Below are positions 19,732 through 28,200 of a DNA stretch of 64,000 bases, piece by piece. This stretch comes from Paracoccus sediminis. GTDB taxonomy: Bacteria; Pseudomonadota; Alphaproteobacteria; Rhodobacterales; Rhodobacteraceae. The first letter of the stretch is position 1. Each line of letters begins with the position of its first letter. The position numbers were made by a program, and so were the translations under genes. Where the stretch lies: assembly GCF_900188295.1 (NCBI RefSeq), contig NZ_FZNM01000009.1, positions 62,001 through 126,000 on the forward strand. Direction: 5' to 3'. Below the pieces are notes generated by a model. That model did not search any database. It had not been told where the DNA came from and saw nothing but the letters and a program-made list of their open reading frames with translations.

Positions 19732-20001
19732 AGGCGGTCCCAAGTGGAGACGGAGCATTGGGCCAACGCACTTGCCCTTAGCATCTCCGCCCCCGCCGTT
19801 TTGTGGGGTGCGCTATCTTTCGACGTGGCCGTGTATACTGTGGTCGTGCTGGCAATCTGGTATTGCCGCAATGCCGGTATGCCGGACCGATATCTGGCAC
19901 GAGGAGCCCGAATTGTGAAACTCGCGCATTGCCTGGACATCGCGACATGCCTTGACAGTAGAAACACGTAACTGCGAAACCCTTTCGGTCCCGATACAAA
20001 A
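19732..20001 (-). ncRNA. Candidate template RNA upstream of the reverse transcriptase
   Basis: This 270-nt stretch sits directly 5' of the RT gene, with no recognisable gene. It contains short dyads (ATTGCCGCAAT near 19862-19872; CCGGTATGCCGG near 19874-19885). Four overlapping reading frames, two on each strand, stay open for 73-81 codons through parts of it. DRT2-type RTs copy an upstream RNA into repeated cDNA that forms a long open frame. Whether this RNA exists is inference from position and openness. Confidence 0.35.
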
Positions 20002-20097
20002 TCACTTGGGACGCGCTAACCAATCTTTCAAGGTCATCCTAGGAACTTTTTTGCCTACCGCGTAACGCCCCACATTCGCACCAGAAATTCCGTGCAT
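20002..20097 (-). CDS. Small 31-residue ORF with a strong ribosome site, possibly HTH remnant
   Basis: The ATG at 20097 follows an excellent GAGGA ribosome site at about 6 nt. The peptide begins MHGISGANVGRYAVGKKVP. The ISGANVGRYAVGKKVP part recalls the recognition helix and following turn of XRE-type repressors (N-x-x-R-Y-x-x-G-x-x-x-P), so it could be a truncated regulator or a leader peptide for the RT locus. The frame stays open upstream to 20310, but that part is low complexity. It faces away from the serine recombinase gene. Confidence 0.35.
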   Translation of the reverse strand: MHGISGANVGRYAVGKKVPRMTLKDWLARPK

Positions 20098-20239
20098 TTT
20101 TTCCTCAAAAATGTGAAGGGCCAGCCTCGACAGGGTTGACCCACGCACACCCCCCGTGCCCCCGCACGGTTGTTGCTCCCGCGTATCGCCTCCGCGCCCA
20201 GGGCCCTCCGCAGGGTGGTTCTTCTGGGTATGCTTCAAG

Positions 20240-20326
20240 CGAACCGGCTTGCGAATGGTTCGATAAATACCCATTGACAACCCATAGCGAACCGAAGATA
20301 AGAGAACCATCCAAACCGAACCGATG
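20240..20326. promoter_or_regulatory. Promoter and CGAACC operator-like array of the serine recombinase
   Basis: A sigma70-type promoter is visible: TTGACA (20274-20279), a 17-nt spacer, GATAAG (20297-20302). Around it GAACC or its complement GGTTC occurs about five times in 90 nt, including between the -35 and -10 and just downstream. This looks like a repressor array. The regulator is unknown; the 31-residue divergent ORF is one candidate. Confidence 0.45.
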
Positions 20327-20337
20327 GGGTTTCCGCC

Positions 20338-20967
20338 ATGTTCATCCGCGCCTATCTCCGGGCTTCCACCAAGGACCAGGACGCTGACCGCGCCCGTGCC
20401 GACCTCGAACGCTTCGCCAGTGACCGGGGCGTCCCCATCGCCGCCCGCTACACGGAGAACGAAAGCGGGGCCAAGCTGGAACGCCCCGAGTTGTTCCGCC
20501 TTCTGTCCGACTGCCAGCCGGGCGACGTGCTGCTGGTAGAACAGGTGGACCGCCTCAGCCGCCTCAACGCTGCCGATTGGTCCCGCCTCAAGGCCGAGAT
20601 CGCGGCAAAGAGGGTCCGTGTGGTCGCCTTAGACCTTCCGACCTCTTATCAGTTGATGCAGACGGGCGGGAATGACTTCACGGCGCGGATGCTGGACGCG
20701 ATCAACGGCATGATGCTGGACATGCTCGCGGCGATTGCCCGCAAGGACTACGAGGATCGGCGCAGGCGGCAACGGCAGGGGATCGAGACGGCCAAGGCCA
20801 ACGGGGTCTACCGGGGCCGTCCGGCCGATCAGGAACGCAACGGGGCGATCAAGGACATGCTGCGCAAGGGCCAAAGCTGGAACAGCATCACCAAGGCCAC
20901 GGGATGCTCGCGATCCACCCTGGCACGGCTCGCAAAGGAGATTGCCCCTGCTGTATTAGCGTCTTAA
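20338..20967 (+). CDS. Small serine recombinase (resolvase/invertase family)
   Basis: 209 residues. The catalytic domain starts YLRASTKDQDADRARADLE (nucleophile Ser in RAST), followed by DVLLVEQVDRLSRL. An E-helix and a C-terminal helix-turn-helix follow (ERNGAIKDMLRKGQSWNSITKATGCSRSTLARLAKE). The length matches resolvases and invertases. Resolution of multimers, inversion of a segment or transposition are all possible. No invertible repeat pair was recognised. The island thus carries two site-specific recombinases of different classes. Confidence 0.93.
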   Translation: MFIRAYLRASTKDQDADRARADLERFASDRGVPIAARYTENESGAKLERPELFRLLSDCQPGDVLLVEQVDRLSRLNAADWSRLKAEIAAKRVRVVALDLPTSYQLMQTGGNDFTARMLDAINGMMLDMLAAIARKDYEDRRRRQRQGIETAKANGVYRGRPADQERNGAIKDMLRKGQSWNSITKATGCSRSTLARLAKEIAPAVLAS

Positions 20968-21037
20968 CCAGCAATTTCTCTTAGCAGGCCGTCCTTAGTG
21001 TTGCAGGATCAAGCCACTAGCAGTCGAGGGCACTTCT

Positions 21038-21367
21038 ATGAAGAGCGGCAAGTTTATCCCTACGCGGGAACAATGGGACGACGCGGGGCAGGTAGCTGAA
21101 AGACGGCATCCCTACCCCGCCACGTCCACAGCCCTTGCAACAGCCTGCGGCCTCTTCGGCGGCGCGATGGCTGCCGTTATCGTCCTGGGCCTTCATGGCA
21201 TCGACCCCTCAGTCTACCCAGGGAGCCGCACGGTGGGCCTCATGGGCGTTGGCTGCGGGCTCGTGGGATACCTCTGGATCAGGGCCCAGCAGAGGGCACA
21301 TGCCCGAGTCGCAAGGCGAGTCTTGGCGATGTATGAGCAAGCTGCCCAAAAGAACCATCGCTCCTAG
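21038..21367 (+). CDS. Small membrane protein, unknown function
   Basis: 109 residues with a GAGGG ribosome site 9 nt upstream of the ATG. Two hydrophobic segments (about residues 30-52 and 65-80) are separated by a short loop and flanked by charged ends, predicting two membrane helices. A holin-like role is conceivable by size, but there is no neighbouring endolysin and I do not assign it. It follows the serine recombinase by 70 nt. Confidence 0.55.
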   Translation: MKSGKFIPTREQWDDAGQVAERRHPYPATSTALATACGLFGGAMAAVIVLGLHGIDPSVYPGSRTVGLMGVGCGLVGYLWIRAQQRAHARVARRVLAMYEQAAQKNHRS

Positions 21368-21843
21368 TTTTCGCTTGACGCGGCCAACACGGACGATATA
21401 CGGGGCGGTTATGTGGAGTAAAACTGCCGCGTGTCTCGCACCCTCTGCTCTCTGAGCACCGCGAGATCGCTTAATGACCAGACCGAAGCCCGAAAGGGAG
21501 GTTCGGTAAGATGCCGCCGGGGCGCAAGCCTCAAGATTGATCCCCGATCCACGGCCTCCTTCGGGCGCATGGATCATAAACCCCGCGCTTCTATCAACCC
21601 GCCAAACGGCGGGCGATGTCGTGCACCCCCATGAATAGCACCTGACGCCACCGTCCTGTCCATCGGGAGGGGACCGGCTGTCGGTGCCGTTTTCTCTGTT
21701 CCCCAGATCAACAGCTTTTTCCCTCGTCACGGGGGCGGGTGCGGGTGGCCGATCCATCGCGTCTAACCCACGACACGGGGCCAGCGCATTAGACCGGCGG
21801 ATGCCGTTGTGACCGAAACAACCCAATGGAGTAGGTCTAAGCT

Positions 21844-21872
21844 CTCCCCCCTCGATGGAACGGGGTGGGGAG
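21844..21872 (+). terminator. Strong GC hairpin upstream of the phage-type promoters
   Basis: CTCCCC and the following C residues pair with the G-rich strand ending GGGGAG at 21872, followed by TTTCACG and soon a TTCTTTT stretch. It could insulate the ejection-protein cluster from host transcription arriving from the recombinase side. Confidence 0.4.
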
Positions 21873-21917
21873 TTTCACGCGCATGTCTTCTTTTCCCCCG
21901 CAGAATTATTTTCATAG

Positions 21918-21939
21918 GGATGCAGTCCCCTGTAGGGAG
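21918..21939 (+). promoter_or_regulatory. T7-like RNA polymerase promoter P1
   Basis: The -17 to -1 sequence is GGATGCAGTCCCCTGTA and transcription would start at GGGAG (21935). It shares 12 of its last 15 bases up to -1, plus GGGAGC downstream, with P2 66 nt further on. The -1/+5 block matches the T7 class apart from G for A at -3. It reads into the small genes and the gp15/gp16-like genes. Confidence 0.55.
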
Positions 21940-21983
21940 CACCGCCAACGAGTCCCATCAAAGACTTACGGGTATTTTCCTGG

Positions 21984-22006
21984 AAATGTAGTCCCCTATA
22001 GGGAGC
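21984..22006 (+). promoter_or_regulatory. T7-like RNA polymerase promoter P2
   Basis: The -17 to -1 sequence is AAATGTAGTCCCCTATA, then GGGAG from 22001. It is identical to the T7 class-III consensus from -5 to +5 (CTATAGGGAG starts at -5) and also matches at several upstream positions. It lies 93 nt before the first gene of the cluster. Confidence 0.65.
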
Positions 22007-22093
22007 AAACTACTGATATATCTGTAAAATTTCTCTTGCGGTGCATTCTGGACAGGGCGTAAGGATCGCCCATCCAACCCCAGAGGAACACCT

Positions 22094-22348
22094 ATGAACG
22101 CCCCTGTCCACCTTCCTAGCGCCCTTCCCACCCTCTCCTCCAACGACGCTCCAGCCCCCGCGCTCTGCGACAGCCGCCCGCTAGACTATGCGCTGTGCCG
22201 GTGCATCGGCAATTTGATCGCGGCGCAGCGTTCCATGTTCCGAGGCTTCCCTGCGAGCGATCCAGAGGTGGCCGTCCATCTGCGATGGGCGGAAGAATAC
22301 TTCGCGCAGATCATGCAGCCGCTTCGCCTCCCGATCACAGGAACGTGA
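22094..22348 (+). CDS. Small protein of unknown function
   Basis: 84 residues with a GAGGA ribosome site 7 nt upstream of the ATG. The first 25 residues are Pro/Ala/Ser-rich; the rest is predicted helical (LDYALCRCIGNLIAAQRSMF, VAVHLRWAEEYFAQIM). It has no recognisable domain. It is the first gene after promoters P1 and P2, so it is probably read from them together with the ejection-protein genes. Confidence 0.6.
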   Translation: MNAPVHLPSALPTLSSNDAPAPALCDSRPLDYALCRCIGNLIAAQRSMFRGFPASDPEVAVHLRWAEEYFAQIMQPLRLPITGT

Positions 22349-22381
22349 AGTAAAAGGGTGGGAGTCTGTAGACCACAAATC

Positions 22382-22468
22382 TTTCCCAGCAGCCGCCACC
22401 AGGATCAGCATCCGCGTAGATTAAAACTGGTCGATAGACTCTATAACTAGCTGCGCCGGCTGGGAAAA
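22382..22468. repeat. Spaced inverted repeat between two small genes
   Basis: TTTCCCAGC and GCTGGGAAA arms lie about 65 nt apart in the 186-nt gap between the 84- and 99-residue genes. A long-range stem or protein site is possible. I see no other function. Confidence 0.3.
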
Positions 22469-22534
22469 TCCGTTGACGAGGATACGGCGCTGACTCATGC
22501 CTAGCCCGTCAGCCACCCTTAAGGAACACCCCTC

Positions 22535-22834
22535 ATGCCCCACAAACGCCGCCGCCATCCTCTGTCAGGCGATCCTCTTGTTGATCTTCTCGACGTGATG
22601 CTGATGGACGCAACCGCCTCCTATGTCAGCGCAGAGACTGCCCGCGCCGTCCGTGCCCTCCGCCATTCTGCCGAATATGCCGTGATGGCGGCTCACGCGA
22701 TGCTTGAAGGCAGCCGGAGGGGGGCCGACACGTCTGCTCACCAAATGATGCAATGGGCTGCGATCAGACTGGACGAGGCCCGTTGCGGCTCCGCGCCCGT
22801 CTCCTGCCGCCCGCTGTCCCCCTTCGCTGCCTAA
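22535..22834 (+). CDS. Small helical protein of unknown function
   Basis: 99 residues, AAGGA ribosome site upstream. The N-terminus is basic (MPHKRRRHPL). The middle is helical and Ala/Met-rich (VDLLDVMLMDATASYVSAETARAVRAL). In phages of this type the slot before the ejection proteins can hold a short internal virion protein; the size here (99 versus about 196 in T7 gp14) does not support that assignment. Function unknown. Confidence 0.6.
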   Translation: MPHKRRRHPLSGDPLVDLLDVMLMDATASYVSAETARAVRALRHSAEYAVMAAHAMLEGSRRGADTSAHQMMQWAAIRLDEARCGSAPVSCRPLSPFAA

Positions 22835-22977
22835 TCGCTCTTCTCGGAAGGCCGAAGCCTTCTGAACCGCCGTAAGTCGGCACCCCCACCCGACAATTCC
22901 CACCATCCCCGCCTGCTGCCTTCTCAGCAGATTGGAAACGCATGGCCTAACGCCACCCAAAGATAAGGATCAAAATC

Positions 22978-23025
22978 ATGAAAATTGCCACCGACAATGC
23001 CCATCGCCGCCGGAGGGCCACCTGA
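22978..23025 (+). CDS. 15-residue leader ORF coupled to the gp15-like gene
   Basis: The ATG at 22978 follows AAGGAT. It encodes MKIATDNAHRRRRAT and stops at TGA 23023-23025, overlapping the next ATG as TGATG. The gp15-like gene also has its own GGAGGG site inside this ORF. It may couple translation or be the stub of a lost upstream gene. Confidence 0.4.
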   Translation: MKIATDNAHRRRRAT

Positions 23026-25289
23026 TGGCAGGTCTGTTCGGATCAGGAAAGAACATCGCTCCGGCCACGCCGGTCAAGGTCCAGGTCTCCCCTACCCCGC
23101 AGCAGGCCGCGCTACGGCCCCCGCAGCAGGACACCGGGGGGAATGCGAAGGCCCTGGCATCGGCGCTAGGAAGCCTGAACGGCTCGCTCCGGCGCTATGC
23201 CGAGGTCGATCTTGCCATCAAGGAAAACCCCGAAAGCCTCGCCAACCGGGAATGGATCGCCCGCGCTCAGCAGATGAGTAAGGAAGAATTGGAGGCCGCC
23301 CTCCACAACGGCGAAACCGACGGTCGCCGTGTCCGGGAGGATGCGGCCCATCTCTTGCTAGGTGAGAAGGCAGTAAGCGATACCCGCGCTGAGATCGCCG
23401 AATATTTCAACACCGGCTTTGATTACCAGAGCGGGGATGCTCAGGCCGAAATTGACGAGATCATCACCCGCCACGCTCAGGCGCTCCCCACCGACATCTC
23501 CCGTGCCGCCTTCACGCGCGGCATGGGCACCTTCCGGCAGGGCTGGCTAGACAAGGTAACGGAGATCAAGGTCTCGGACGCCAAGGTCAAGGTCAACTCG
23601 GCCATCGTGGACAGCTTCCGCAACACCATTGACGACGCCCAGGCCAACGGGAGAACGGCGGCGGAGACGGCGGCGCTGGTCCTGGAGAGGTCGGCCAGCA
23701 ACCGGACTTTCCTGGGGCTGAGCGGTCAGGAGCAGAACGAGACGATCCTGGCGATTGCCCAAGAGGCAGCGAACCGGGGCGATGTCGATCTTGTTGACGC
23801 CCTCGTCAACGGGGAGCGTAAGGGTGCCGGTGGGGAGACCATACCGGCCCTGTCGCGGATCGCGGGCATCTCGGACAAGACCACGAGGCTCATGGACGTG
23901 GCCCGCAACCGTCAGACGGAAGTGCTGGAGCGGGAAAACTTTGCGATCTATGACGGGTTGAACCGAAAGGTCGCTGACGGCACCTTCACCCAGGCCGATG
24001 CCGAGCCCCTGATCGCCAAGGGGGCGCTGTCTGCCAAGGGGGCCGCCACGGCTGTCAGGCAGTCGGACGCCAACCGGGCGCAGGCCCAGGCACGGGCTGC
24101 AAGAGAGCAGCAGGAGCTTGGCTACAAGCAGGCCAACGAGCGCCAGACGGCGGCGGTGGTGGCGGCGGCAACGCACGAGCTAGAGACCTACGCCGGGGTG
24201 ACGAACATCCGGGATGTCGAGGTGGTCAGTAAGAGCGGAGAAGGCACCACGACCGTCTCCAAGAAGCAGATCATCGACACGGCGATTGCCCGGAAGGAAC
24301 AGGCGCTCCAGGACAAGCGGGCGATGCTGATCCAGGAGGGCACCTCCGAGGCCGATGCTGACCGGATCGTCAACCGCGACCGCGTTTCCTTCTACGCAGC
24401 GAACGCCCTGGATAACAGCGCATGGCAGATGCAGTTCAACGGGATCGCCGCGATGGTGGCCCCCGATGCTCTCGCGAAGGGAGGCGCTCCGTCCCAGCAG
24501 GCCCAGGACGTGGCAGAGCTCTATCTCCAGGTCCGGGCGGCCAACCCCGCATACGCCGAAGGGATCGTCTCGAACCCCCAAGCGCGGGAGTTCCTGGACG
24601 CCTACGAGATCGAGCGAAACGTCACGCGGCTTCCCCCGGATCGTGCGGCTGTCGCTGCGTCCCTCTGGCAGGCCAAGCCCGAGCACGAGAAGAACCGCTA
24701 CCGGATGAAGGACGAGGACCGGGACAAGATGTCGGGACAAGTCCTGAACGATGCCCTGGGTGGCGGCTGGTTCACCTCCGTTGACACGGGCGGGGCCAAC
24801 TATGCCCTGGTCCGGTCGAAGGTCGAACAACTCTCCCGCATGAACCTCCCCGAGGCTGTCATCAAGCAGCGGACGGAGGAGTGGCTCAAGACCTCCACAA
24901 CGTCCGTCAACGGGATGCTGATGGTCACGAACGGGCGCACCCCGTCCGACTTCAAGCCCCTTGCCGAGGCCCGTCTCGCCACCCTCTTCGAGGAGGTGAA
25001 GGAGGCCGAGGTGCTGGACGACGAGGACGCGTCGGACCTCTATCTGGTTCCCACCCCCTCGGGCGGAAGCTGGACCGTGTGGTCGAAGTCGCGGCGCGTT
25101 CCGCTGGCCTACACGATCACCGAAGCGGACCTTGAACGGGGTCGGCAAGCGGCTCGTGACAAGCGGGCGGCAGAGGGCGCGGCGGCATCCGGCGATGCAG
25201 CGGCAATCCGGCGTCAGGAAGCTGACACCCAGCAGAGGATGCGAGACGCGGACGCGGACATCTCCGCAGGCTTCGGCTTCTGGCAGTAA
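23025..25289 (+). CDS. T7 gp15-like internal virion (ejection) protein
   Basis: 754 residues from ATG 23025, chosen for the GGAGGG site and the TGATG overlap. T7 gp15 has 747. The protein is almost entirely helical and hydrophilic. It shares the architecture of podovirus internal virion protein C: Gln/Ala-rich start, an early KEELEAALHNGE segment like the T7 region REALNNG, a long coiled middle, a GGGWFTSVDTGGANYALV segment and a charged C-terminal helix. In T7 gp15 and gp16 form the periplasmic conduit for DNA ejection. Assignment rests on length, order and architecture, not an alignment. Confidence 0.7.
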   Translation: MAGLFGSGKNIAPATPVKVQVSPTPQQAALRPPQQDTGGNAKALASALGSLNGSLRRYAEVDLAIKENPESLANREWIARAQQMSKEELEAALHNGETDGRRVREDAAHLLLGEKAVSDTRAEIAEYFNTGFDYQSGDAQAEIDEIITRHAQALPTDISRAAFTRGMGTFRQGWLDKVTEIKVSDAKVKVNSAIVDSFRNTIDDAQANGRTAAETAALVLERSASNRTFLGLSGQEQNETILAIAQEAANRGDVDLVDALVNGERKGAGGETIPALSRIAGISDKTTRLMDVARNRQTEVLERENFAIYDGLNRKVADGTFTQADAEPLIAKGALSAKGAATAVRQSDANRAQAQARAAREQQELGYKQANERQTAAVVAAATHELETYAGVTNIRDVEVVSKSGEGTTTVSKKQIIDTAIARKEQALQDKRAMLIQEGTSEADADRIVNRDRVSFYAANALDNSAWQMQFNGIAAMVAPDALAKGGAPSQQAQDVAELYLQVRAANPAYAEGIVSNPQAREFLDAYEIERNVTRLPPDRAAVAASLWQAKPEHEKNRYRMKDEDRDKMSGQVLNDALGGGWFTSVDTGGANYALVRSKVEQLSRMNLPEAVIKQRTEEWLKTSTTSVNGMLMVTNGRTPSDFKPLAEARLATLFEEVKEAEVLDDEDASDLYLVPTPSGGSWTVWSKSRRVPLAYTITEADLERGRQAARDKRAAEGAAASGDAAAIRRQEADTQQRMRDADADISAGFGFWQ

Positions 25290-25298
25290 GGAACGAAC

Positions 25299-28200
25299 AT
25301 GACCAATCGTCTAGCCGACGCCATCCGCAAGGAAGCGGCCCGGATCGGGGCTGACCCGGCCGACTTCGCCACCGCCATGAGCTTTGAGACCGGGGGCACC
25401 TTCGACCCCTGGCAGCAGGGGCCCGTCACGAAATGGGGCCGCCACATCGGCCTGATCCAGATGGGCGAGCCCCAGCGGGAGAAGTATGGCTACTACGAGG
25501 GGATGCCGATTGAGGACGCGGTTCGCGCCTCTGCGGACTATCTCGTGGACAATGGCTTCAAGCCGGGCATGTCCGGGGCTCAGCTCTACGCCACGATCAA
25601 CACCGGATCGCCCAACGGCGGCCACAAGTCGGACGCGGCGGCGGGCGGCACCTGGGGCTCCGCTGACGACAAGTGGAACCACCAGATGGAGGGGCACCGG
25701 GCGAAAGCTGCGGCCCTCCTCGGGGGCACCTACGTCCCCCAACAGTTCGACGGGTTCACCGATGCGGACGGCAGGCCGAACGCGGCGCTGGACTACGAGG
25801 CCGCCTATCAGGGCCCGAAGGCCGTCACCCCGAACGACTACCTGTCTGAGGAGAGCCAGAGGGTCCAACCCTACGGCTCCTGGCTGGAGGAGATCGGGGC
25901 GCAATACCGCTCCAACGCCATGACGGCCCACGCCGTCCGCGCCGCCTCCGAGGGCACTATCGACCCCCTCTTCGAGATCGGTGAAGCCCGCGCTGCCGAG
26001 CTCGTCCAGTCCGTCCCCGAGCACTACCAGGACTTCATCATGACCGCTGGGTCGGAAGAGGTTCTGCGTTCCCGGGTGCAATGGATGACCGAGGACATGG
26101 ACCGGCAACAGAAGCTCGCTGCGGGCGGCTGGAGCGCGATGGGAGCGGGCCTTGTCGCGGGCGTCATCGACCCCATTCCGCTCGCTGTGGGGGTCGCTAC
26201 GGGCGGCCTATCGGCGGGCGCTGCGGGCTTCGGCTTGGCCGGTCGTGTGGCTGTCGGGGCGGCGGCAGGCGCGGCGGAGAACGCGGCGCTTGAGGTGGCC
26301 TCGGGCGAGCTCCTGGACAACCCCAACGCGGACCCCGGAATGGCGGCTGTGTTCGGGGGCGCTTTCGGTGCCCTTGGCGGGGCGTTGGCGCGTGGTCCGG
26401 GGGGCGCTGCCCATCCCGAGGCGGCCAAGGCTTACAGGATCGCTGGCGACATCAATGCGGGCAAGGAGAGGCTCCACGCGGACCCGATCATGGCCCGTGA
26501 CGACAGCCTCAGCGCCGCCCGCAACACCACCTCGCTCACCCCCCTGATGCCCGATGCGAGGGCCTACGATACCGAAGTGAACCCCGGCGATGCCCCACGG
26601 GGCTACAGCCTTCGGGAGGACGGGAAAGACAGGTTCGACGTAACGGGCCAGATGACGACCTCGGATCAGCCCCTTGTGCGGGTGCTGGGGGCGCATCTGG
26701 GGGAGGAAGTCGCGGGCTTCACGGATCATTCCGTGGTCCCGGACAGCGCCTCCAGTCGGATGATCGCGTATCATCGGAAGGCCGTGGGCAACTACATGTC
26801 CGTCGCGCGGCGGGCTGAGGCGGAATATCTGAGGGAAGTGACCGGCATCCGGCGGGGCCTGTTCCATCCCATCAAGGCCGCCCAGGCCAGCGCCGATTTC
26901 AACCGGCAGGTCCGGGATTGGGTGCTGGATAGAAACCCCAGCCAGGACGTTCACCCTTCCGTCGCCAAGGCAGGGACAGCGTTCCGCAACGGGATGGCAC
27001 ATTTCCGCGACGAGATGGAACGGGTCGGACTCGCCACCCTGAACGCCGACCCCCATTATGTGCCGATGGTCCCCGATGCGTCCCGGATTGCCGAGCTTGA
27101 CGTGCGCGTTGGGGAGGACACGATGGCCGAGCTTCTGTCGGCGGCGATCCGTGCCCATTCACCCCACCTTTCGCCCGAGGTCGTTTCTCGCATGTCCGTA
27201 GGCTACTGGCGAAACATCCGCAGGGCCGGATGGGGCATGGAAAATGACATGGACCGGGCCATGTCCACCGGGGACCGGACGGCTTTCAAGGAGGCGCTGA
27301 TGGCCTCGCTGGGGGGCAGGAACAGCCTGACGGAGGCCCAGATAGAGGAGGCGTTTGACGCCATCACCGGGGCCCTGGACGGGACCGGCAAAGACCCCAA
27401 CGCGCCCTCGTCACGGGGGATGCGGGCCCTGAAACGGCGGACCCTGATGGATTACACCTTCAAGGCCACCGTCAAGGACCGCGACGGCAACCCCCTGGAG
27501 GTCCGGGTGGCGGATTTCTTCCGGCAGGATGCGGGCGAATTGTTCCAGCATTACGCCCGGTCCATGTCGGGCCGGATCGCCTTGGCGGAAACCCGCATCG
27601 AGAACCCCTCCAAGCCCGGATACTGGATAACCGAAGGCATCAGGGGGGACGCCGATGTCGCCAAGCTCCGCGAAGCGATCATCGAAGAGGCGCGGGCCAT
27701 GGGCAAGGATGCGGACAACAAGGACGTGGCGAACCAGCTTGGGAACCTGGATTTCTTCTACAAGAAGATCGCGGGCATCCCCGTATGGGATCAGTCGGGG
27801 CGGGCAGCGCAATGGGCGCGGCGCATCAAGCAGTCTCAATTCATTCGCCTGATGTCGAACATGGGCCTTAATCAGGTTCAGGAAGGATGGAAGATCGCTA
27901 CCTTGACGGGCTTCCGGGCGGCCTACGATCAGATGCCGTCCATCCGGGGCATGGTCGCAGGCATCCGCTCCGGGAAGTATCAGGCCGATGCGCTTGCGGA
28001 AGAGTTGCAGGCCATGACCGGGATCGGCGTGGACGGGCTCTTCTCGGCACGGGCGATGAAGGCGGCGGAAGAACGCGTCGGGGAGAAGGTGGCCGGGAAG
28101 TTCGACCGGGCCGTAGACGGGACGCTGGACCACATGTCCGAGGTCACGTCCTCCATTTCCCTGATGCGGGCGATCCACGGCACCCAATCGACCTGGGCCG

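Larger units (their letters stand above)
21368..22093. other. 726-nt non-coding stretch leading into the phage-like cluster
   Basis: No frame has both a ribosome site and protein-like composition. It holds several hairpins, for example CCGCC/GGCGG near 21599-21612, and two T7-like promoters near its right end. I interpret it as a regulatory leader. Confidence 0.5.

Noticed and set aside
21038..21367. Holin of the phage-like cluster
   Set aside because: Two predicted helices and size would fit, but it is grouped with the recombinase, upstream of the phage promoters, and no endolysin or Rz gene is near.
21209..21826. 205-codon minus-strand frame in the promoter leader of the island
   Set aside because: No ribosome site, repetitive Gly/Arg composition, and it overlaps the better supported small membrane gene on the other strand.
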